In this document: positions 5,751-9,524 of the stretch, in pieces
Numbering within the stretch: position 1 is the first letter of the stretch
How the letters are laid out: the number at the start of each line of letters is the position of its first letter
Source of the DNA: an uncultured Oscillibacter sp.
GTDB lineage: Bacteria; Bacillota; Clostridia; Oscillospirales; Oscillospiraceae
Reading direction: 5' to 3'
Length of the DNA: 9,524 bases
NCBI GenBank assembly: GCA_910576845.1
Contig: CAJTJA010000079.1
Span: 1 to 9,524, forward strand
Notes under the pieces: generated by a model
Told to the model about the DNA's origin: nothing
The model's database searches: none
Seen by the model: only the letters and a program-made list of their open reading frames with translations
Made by a program: the position numbers and the translations under genes

Positions 5751-6860
5751 ATGCCAGGAAAACGCTCCAATGGCGAGGGAACGCTCCGTAAGCGCTCCAA
5801 CGGCCTGTGGGAGTGTACCATGATGGTGGGCTACAAAGACGACGGCACACGCCGTTATAAGAGCTTTTACGGCAAATCTCAGAAGGAGGCAAAGGACAAA
5901 GCAGACGCTTACAAGCAGGAGGTGGCGGCGGGGCTGTACATCGACCCAAACCTCACTTTTCAAGCGTGGGCACAAAAGTGGTACGAAGGATATAAGGATT
6001 CTGTCTCACCCACTACTTATGAAAGCTACGGTTACACACTGAAAACGTTGGTGAAGGGCTTCGGCCCCCGCAAGCTGGGTAGTATCAAAGCCTTGGACGT
6101 GGAGAACTTTTTGAAGGGCCTACGGGCCGATGGGAAGTCCGATTCCTACTTAGCCAAGTGCCGGGGAATGCTCTATCAAATCATGCACAAGGCCGAGGCC
6201 AACGACCTGATTCGGAAAAATCCTGTCCGCTTTGCAGAAAAGATGAAAGCCCAGCGGCCCGTACAGCGCAAGGAGGCGTTCACCCAGGACGAGGTACAAA
6301 AGCTCATGGAGGACTTGCCCCAGGATAGGACAGGGCACACGATCCGGCTCATGCTGGCAACGGGTATGCGGACGCAGGAGGTTTTGGCGCTGGAACCTCA
6401 GCACATCGAACCGGACGGCTCCTGCATCCATATCCGGCAAGCGGTGAACATGGTAAAGGGACGGCCCTATATCGGCCCGCCCAAGAGTGTCGCCAGCGTC
6501 CGGGACGTGCCTGTGCCGCCCAATGTCCGGCCCTGTGCCGTGTTCCTCCGGGAACAGGCCGGAAAATTCGTGTGGGAAAGCCCTATTGCTGGACAGCCCG
6601 TGAATCCCAGCCATTTCCGGGACAAGTACCGCAACGCCCTGTTCAAAGTACCCGGTGTCCGTATGCTGACGCCCCATAGCTGCCGCCACACCTATGTGTC
6701 TCAGCTCCAGGCTTTAGGCGTGGACATGGAGACGATTCAGAGCATGGTGGGCCACGCCGACATGGAAATGACCCAGCATTATTTACACGTCCAAGAGGAA
6801 GTGCGGCAGGCCGCCGCAGAAAAGTTTAGCAAGACCTTCAAAATCTCACGCTCTCGCTGA
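5751..6860 (+). CDS. int: Tyrosine recombinase, integrase of the element
   Basis: The 369-residue protein has the three parts of Tn916/phage-type integrases. Residues about 1-60 form an AP2-like arm-binding domain (GEGTLRKRSNGLWECTMMVGY). Residues about 67-160 form the SAM-like core-binding domain. From about 174 comes the catalytic domain with Arg207 (TGMRTQE), Lys245, His309 and Arg312 (HSCRHTY), His335 (VGHAD) and the nucleophile Tyr344 (THYL-type QHYLHV). All active-site residues are present, so it should be functional. GAAGGAGG lies 7 nt before the ATG. Its gene ends about 255 bp from the right att repeat, the usual position for an integrase. It would recombine the element's attP with the tRNA-Ala anticodon loop and, with the excisionase-like protein, reverse this. 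Confidence 0.95.
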   Translation: MPGKRSNGEGTLRKRSNGLWECTMMVGYKDDGTRRYKSFYGKSQKEAKDKADAYKQEVAAGLYIDPNLTFQAWAQKWYEGYKDSVSPTTYESYGYTLKTLVKGFGPRKLGSIKALDVENFLKGLRADGKSDSYLAKCRGMLYQIMHKAEANDLIRKNPVRFAEKMKAQRPVQRKEAFTQDEVQKLMEDLPQDRTGHTIRLMLATGMRTQEVLALEPQHIEPDGSCIHIRQAVNMVKGRPYIGPPKSVASVRDVPVPPNVRPCAVFLREQAGKFVWESPIAGQPVNPSHFRDKYRNALFKVPGVRMLTPHSCRHTYVSQLQALGVDMETIQSMVGHADMEMTQHYLHVQEEVRQAAAEKFSKTFKISRSR

Positions 6861-6883
6861 TGACATAGAAAACTTGCTGTGTT

Positions 6884-6919
6884 CCCGCAAATTCTGGTAC
6901 GTGCAGAATTTCAAGCGGG
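6884..6919. other. Hairpin enclosing an arm-type site
   Basis: CCCGC (6884-6888) pairs with GCGGG (6915-6919) and AAATTCTG (6889-6896) with CAGAATTT (6904-6911), with a 3-nt bulge on one side. The stem contains the TTCTGGTAC copy at 6892-6900. There is no T-tract, so it is unlikely to be a terminator for int. Confidence 0.5.
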
Positions 6920-7004
6920 CCAGTTTCAATAAATGACAGGCTGTGCCGTTGAAATCCATTCAGCGGCAAGCCGTCAATTCTTCATTCTGGTATCGTTCTG
7001 GTAC
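6891..7004 (+). repeat. Putative integrase arm-type sites, right set
   Basis: Three copies of the left-end motif occur in the same orientation: ATTCTGGTAC (6891-6900), ATTCTGGTAT (6984-6993) and GTTCTGGTAC (6995-7004). The last two have an 11-bp period, close to the 12-bp period of the left pair. Their position between int and the att core is where arm sites are expected. Confidence 0.6.
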
Positions 7005-7057
7005 AAATGGCATTAGGATAAAAGATAAATCATTTAGGGTTGAACAAAAGGCAAGAA

Positions 7058-7092
7058 AAAAGACCTCAAATCCTATGATTTGAAGTCTTTTC
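7058..7092 (-). terminator. Element-borne terminator for the regenerated tRNA
   Basis: On the minus strand a 12-bp stem (7088-7077 with 7072-7061) with one T-G wobble and a 4-nt loop is followed by TTTTTT. It begins 27 nt past the tRNA CCA end. On the plus strand the wobble becomes an A-C mismatch, so the design fits minus-strand transcription. It replaces the chromosomal terminator now stranded at 179-218. Confidence 0.8.
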
Positions 7093-7114
7093 CCTCACAT
7101 GGTTCCCATGTTCC

Positions 7115-7190
<76 letters not shown>

Positions 7191-7283
7191 ATGTGCTGAA
7201 ACCCCTTGATTTTCAACGGTTTTCAGATTTTTCAGAACTTCTTTTGCTGTTTCACTTTGGTGTCGCTCACCGGATAATGTGCC

Positions 7284-7305
7284 CTCCCAGCTGAGCTATA
7301 CCCCC
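7284..7305 (-). pseudogene. Truncated second copy of the tRNA-Ala 5' end
   Basis: The first 22 nt of tRNA-Ala and 5 nt of leader are repeated here: 7284-7310 matches 7169-7195 over 27 bp, 115 bp apart. The rest of a tRNA is missing; the sequence continues with no anticodon stem or T arm. The best tRNA promoter (7335-7363) lies directly upstream of this fragment rather than of the intact gene. Confidence 0.8.
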
Positions 7306-7334
7306 ATGTGTTACTCTCGCTTAACGCAAGGAGA

Positions 7335-7363
7335 ATGATAACAGATAGAGCGTCATTTGTCAA
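7335..7363 (-). promoter_or_regulatory. tRNA promoter
   Basis: On the minus strand TTGACA (7363-7358), a 17-nt spacer and TATCAT (7340-7335) form a near-consensus promoter. The tRNA fragment begins 30 nt after the -10 box and the intact tRNA-Ala 115 nt further, so a single transcript would carry both. Confidence 0.8.
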
Positions 7364-7456
7364 CACCTTTTTTTGTTTTCGTGTAGAAAAATTTAGGGCT
7401 CGTTTGAAAATTGCCAACATGCCCAAACGGCGGGGCTTTTTTTTCCATATATCATT

Positions 7457-7497
7457 GATTTGACACAGAAATACATAAAGTATTTCTGTGTCAAATC
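7457..7497. repeat. Perfect 18-bp inverted repeat
   Basis: An exact 18-bp stem (7457-7474 with 7480-7497) surrounds a 5-nt loop. No T-tract follows on either strand. It lies between the tRNA promoter and the trkH 3' end and could be a transcription barrier or a remnant of a small palindromic element. Confidence 0.6.
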
Positions 7498-7554
7498 GCC
7501 TTGTCTGGCGAAAAACCCCCTCGCCGCCGGGCACACCGTCAATGTTCAAACCGT

Positions 7555-7585
7555 GCTTAGGCGGCTGCCCGGCAGCCGCCTAAGC
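7555..7585 (-). terminator. Hairpin after trkH, probable terminator or RNA-stabilizing stem
   Basis: A 15-bp perfect stem (7555-7569 with 7571-7585) has a single central base, so in RNA about 14 pairs with a 3-nt loop. It starts 22 nt after the trkH stop. There is no run of T on the minus side, so it may protect the 3' end more than terminate. Confidence 0.5.
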
Positions 7586-7607
7586 TAAAACAATATCTAC
7601 GCCGTCC

Positions 7608-9047
7608 CTACGACCTCTTCCACGCGCTGCCGCTGAATAGTACCAGGATGGGGAACATCTCAAGCCGCCCCAAAATCATGGCAAAGGACAGCACCAGCTT
7701 GCTCAGCACCGAAAAGGCGGCAAAATTCCCCGCCGGCCCCACCAGCTCCAGTCCGGGGCCCACATTGCTGATACAGGTAATTACCGCCGTCAGCGTAGTG
7801 CCGAAGGAGAAATTATCCAGCCCCACCACAACGGCCATTCCAAACACTAGGAACAGGTTAGCGATGAAATAGCATTGGGCGGTGCGAATGGCGTTCTCAC
7901 TCACTGTAGCGCCGTCCAGCCTGACCACCGACACCGCACGGGGGTGGACGATGGAGCGAACCTCACGGGCGGCGGAGCGGATCAAAATCAAAATCCGTCC
8001 GCATTTGATGCCGCCGCCGGTGGAGCCGCCGCAGGCTCCGATGAATGTGAGCACCACCAGCAGCATTTTAGAAAACTCCGGCCACAGCTCATAGTTATCC
8101 GACGAAAAGCCGGTGGTGGACACGATGGACGATACTTGAAACGCGGCGTAGCGAACACAGTCGCCCACCGTCCCGTACACATCCCGGATGTTCCACGCGA
8201 TGGCGGCGATGGACACGGCCACCATAATGAGGAAAAACCGCAGCTCGTCGCTTTTCAGCGCCTGGCGGACCTTGCCGGTGAGGGCGAGGAAGTAGACGGA
8301 GAAGTTAATGGAGAACAGCAGCATAAACACGGTGATGATAATCTCAATGGCAGGGCTTCCAAAGGCCCCCACCGAGGCGTTCCGATTGGAAAATCCGCCG
8401 GTACCCGCCGTGGACATGGCATGGGTGACGGCGTCGTACCAGTTCATTCCCGCCAAACGCAGCAGCAGCACCTCTACCGCTGTCAGCGCCAGATAGATGG
8501 TGTACAAAATCTTGGACGACTGGGAGGCCCGGGGCACCAGCTTGCTCTTCACCGGCCCGGGGCTCTCCGCCCGGATGAGAAAGTTTGAGCTGATTCCCAA
8601 AAAGGGCAGCAGGGCGGCGGTGAGAATAAGCACCCCCATCCCTCCCAGCCAGTGGGTAAAGGACCGCCAGAACAGCAGCCCCATGGGCAGCCCCTCAATG
8701 GCGGTGAGAATGGTGGCCCCGGTGGTGGTGAAGCCGGAGATGGTCTCAAAAAAGCAGTCGATGAACGGTCCAAACCGGCCGGAAAACCAGAAGGGCAGCG
8801 CCCCGAACACCCCGAACAGCACCCAGATGAGCCCCACGGTGAAAAAGCCCTCCCGGGCAAAGAAGTCCGGCTTGGGCTTGAACAGGAGCACCGGCACGGC
8901 GGCGGCCGCCAGGATAATCAAAATGGCGCTCAAAAACGGGATGGGGCTCTCCCCGTAGAGCAAGGCCACCCCCATGGGCAGCAGCATGGCCGCCGCCTCA
9001 ATGAGCAGGGTGAAGCCGGTGATGCGCAGCACCAGTTTAAAATTCAT
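7608..9047 (-). CDS. trkH: TrkH-type potassium uptake channel subunit
   Basis: The 479-residue protein is a polytopic membrane protein with the fourfold repeated pore loops of the Trk/Ktr superfamily. Selectivity-filter segments are TTTGAT (107-112), TAGTGGFS (213-220), STTGFS (310-315) and SNVGPG (427-432). The segment GACGGSTGGGIKCGR (337-351) corresponds to the conserved glycine-rich region near the third pore helix. It imports K+ across the cytoplasmic membrane under control of the cytosolic TrkA partner encoded just upstream. Length is typical for TrkH. I chose Met at 9047 because the longer frame overlaps trkA; the trkA stop is 4 nt upstream (TGA-GGGG-ATG), so the pair is translationally coupled. 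It is chromosomal, outside the element. Confidence 0.93.
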   Translation of the reverse strand: MNFKLVLRITGFTLLIEAAAMLLPMGVALLYGESPIPFLSAILIILAAAAVPVLLFKPKPDFFAREGFFTVGLIWVLFGVFGALPFWFSGRFGPFIDCFFETISGFTTTGATILTAIEGLPMGLLFWRSFTHWLGGMGVLILTAALLPFLGISSNFLIRAESPGPVKSKLVPRASQSSKILYTIYLALTAVEVLLLRLAGMNWYDAVTHAMSTAGTGGFSNRNASVGAFGSPAIEIIITVFMLLFSINFSVYFLALTGKVRQALKSDELRFFLIMVAVSIAAIAWNIRDVYGTVGDCVRYAAFQVSSIVSTTGFSSDNYELWPEFSKMLLVVLTFIGACGGSTGGGIKCGRILILIRSAAREVRSIVHPRAVSVVRLDGATVSENAIRTAQCYFIANLFLVFGMAVVVGLDNFSFGTTLTAVITCISNVGPGLELVGPAGNFAAFSVLSKLVLSFAMILGRLEMFPILVLFSGSAWKRS

Positions 9048-9051
9048 CCCC

Positions 9052-9524
9052 TCAGCCCCCCGCAGCCAGGCCGCTGCCCTCGTAGATGTCGTTGAGGTCC
9101 AAAATGCCGCTGTCCCGGGCAATGACGATCACATCGTCGCCCGCCTCCAGGCAGGTGGAGCCCTCGGGGATGATAACCTTGTTCCCCCGGACAATGACGG
9201 CGATGAGCACGCCGCGGCGCAGCCGCAGGTCCCTCAGCGGCGTTTTTAAATTGCGGGTGGCGGGGGAGACGATGAACTCCATGGCCTCCGCCTTGCCCCC
9301 CGCGATGCGGTACAGGGCGTTCATCACCGTGCCCTTGGAGTTTTGCAGTCCCCGGATGAAGCGCAGGATCAGCCCCACCGTGGCCAGCTTGGGGGATACC
9401 ACCGACTCCACCCCGGCGGAGCGGGCGATGGCGGTGTAGTTCTGGCGGCTGGATTTGGCCACCACCTTTGACACCCCCGCCTGATGGGCGTAAAGGGAGA
9501 TGATGAGGTTGTCCTCATCCCGGT
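9052..9524 (-). CDS. trkA: TrkA potassium-channel regulatory protein (partial, 5' end outside window)
   Basis: The visible C-terminal 157 codons begin with RDEDNLIISLYAHQAGVSKVVAKSS, which matches the end of a TrkA/RCK Rossmann domain, where NAD(H) or ATP binds. From about SPATRNLKTPLRDLRLRRGVLIAVIVRGNKVIIPEGST onward comes the TrkA_C domain with its EAGDDVIVIA strand. The protein forms a cytosolic gating ring on TrkH. The gene is cut by the window's right edge, so the start and the first nucleotide-binding motif are not visible. Its stop lies 4 nt before trkH. The GC-rich codons match trkH and differ from the element's cargo. Confidence 0.9.
   Translation of the reverse strand, partial: RDEDNLIISLYAHQAGVSKVVAKSSRQNYTAIARSAGVESVVSPKLATVGLILRFIRGLQNSKGTVMNALYRIAGGKAEAMEFIVSPATRNLKTPLRDLRLRRGVLIAVIVRGNKVIIPEGSTCLEAGDDVIVIARDSGILDLNDIYEGSGLAAGG

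Noticed and set aside
7428..7445. GC-rich stretch followed by eight T on the plus strand
   Set aside because: Only a 4-bp stem can be formed before the T-run and no plus-strand gene lies upstream, so I do not call a terminator.
7232..7549. 105-codon minus-strand frame
   Set aside because: It runs through the 18-bp palindrome, the tRNA promoter and the tRNA fragment, so it cannot be a real gene in that context.
7875..8588. 237-codon plus-strand frame opposite trkH
   Set aside because: It is antisense to a clear TrkH; its histidine/glycine-rich composition is typical of reading GC-rich genes on the wrong strand.

Overview
The window shows a small integrative and mobilizable element (IME, about 6.9 kb) sitting in the 3' half of a tRNA-Ala(GGC) gene. 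The host chromosome looks like that of a GC-rich anaerobic gut Clostridium-type Firmicute; an Oscillospiraceae-like host is my inference from the style of the Mob, Xis, zinc-motif and integrase module, the strong AGGAGG ribosome sites and the GC-rich trk genes. No species can be named from this.

Layout. Positions 1-228 are chromosomal flank with three rho-independent terminators; the third is the original terminator of the tRNA-Ala gene. A 45-bp perfect direct repeat (229-273 and 7115-7159) bounds the element. The left copy is the displaced tRNA 3' half; the right copy is part of the regenerated intact tRNA. Just inside each end lie copies of TTCTGGTA, probably integrase arm-type sites.

The left third (about 508-2494) is an AT-richer cargo. 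It holds a membrane-anchored alpha/beta hydrolase (minus) and a divergent TetR-type regulator (plus), framed by a degenerate inverted repeat. The middle is a minus-strand mobilization operon: excisionase-like HTH protein, candidate oriT, MobC and a VirD2-like relaxase. The relaxase is frameshifted by a 7-G run. Beyond its stop are a 136-nt nested hairpin and tandem terminators. A divergent promoter region with a palindromic operator (4709-4833) separates this operon from a plus-strand pair: a zinc-motif protein of unknown function and the tyrosine integrase.

The element carries no conjugative secretion genes, so it would depend on a helper conjugative element. With the relaxase frame broken it may now be unable to mobilize if the indel is real, while integration and excision genes look intact.

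Right of the element the chromosome resumes with the tRNA-Ala 5' half, a second truncated tRNA-Ala 5' fragment with a strong promoter, two large perfect hairpins, and a trkA-trkH potassium-uptake operon (trkA runs off the right edge).
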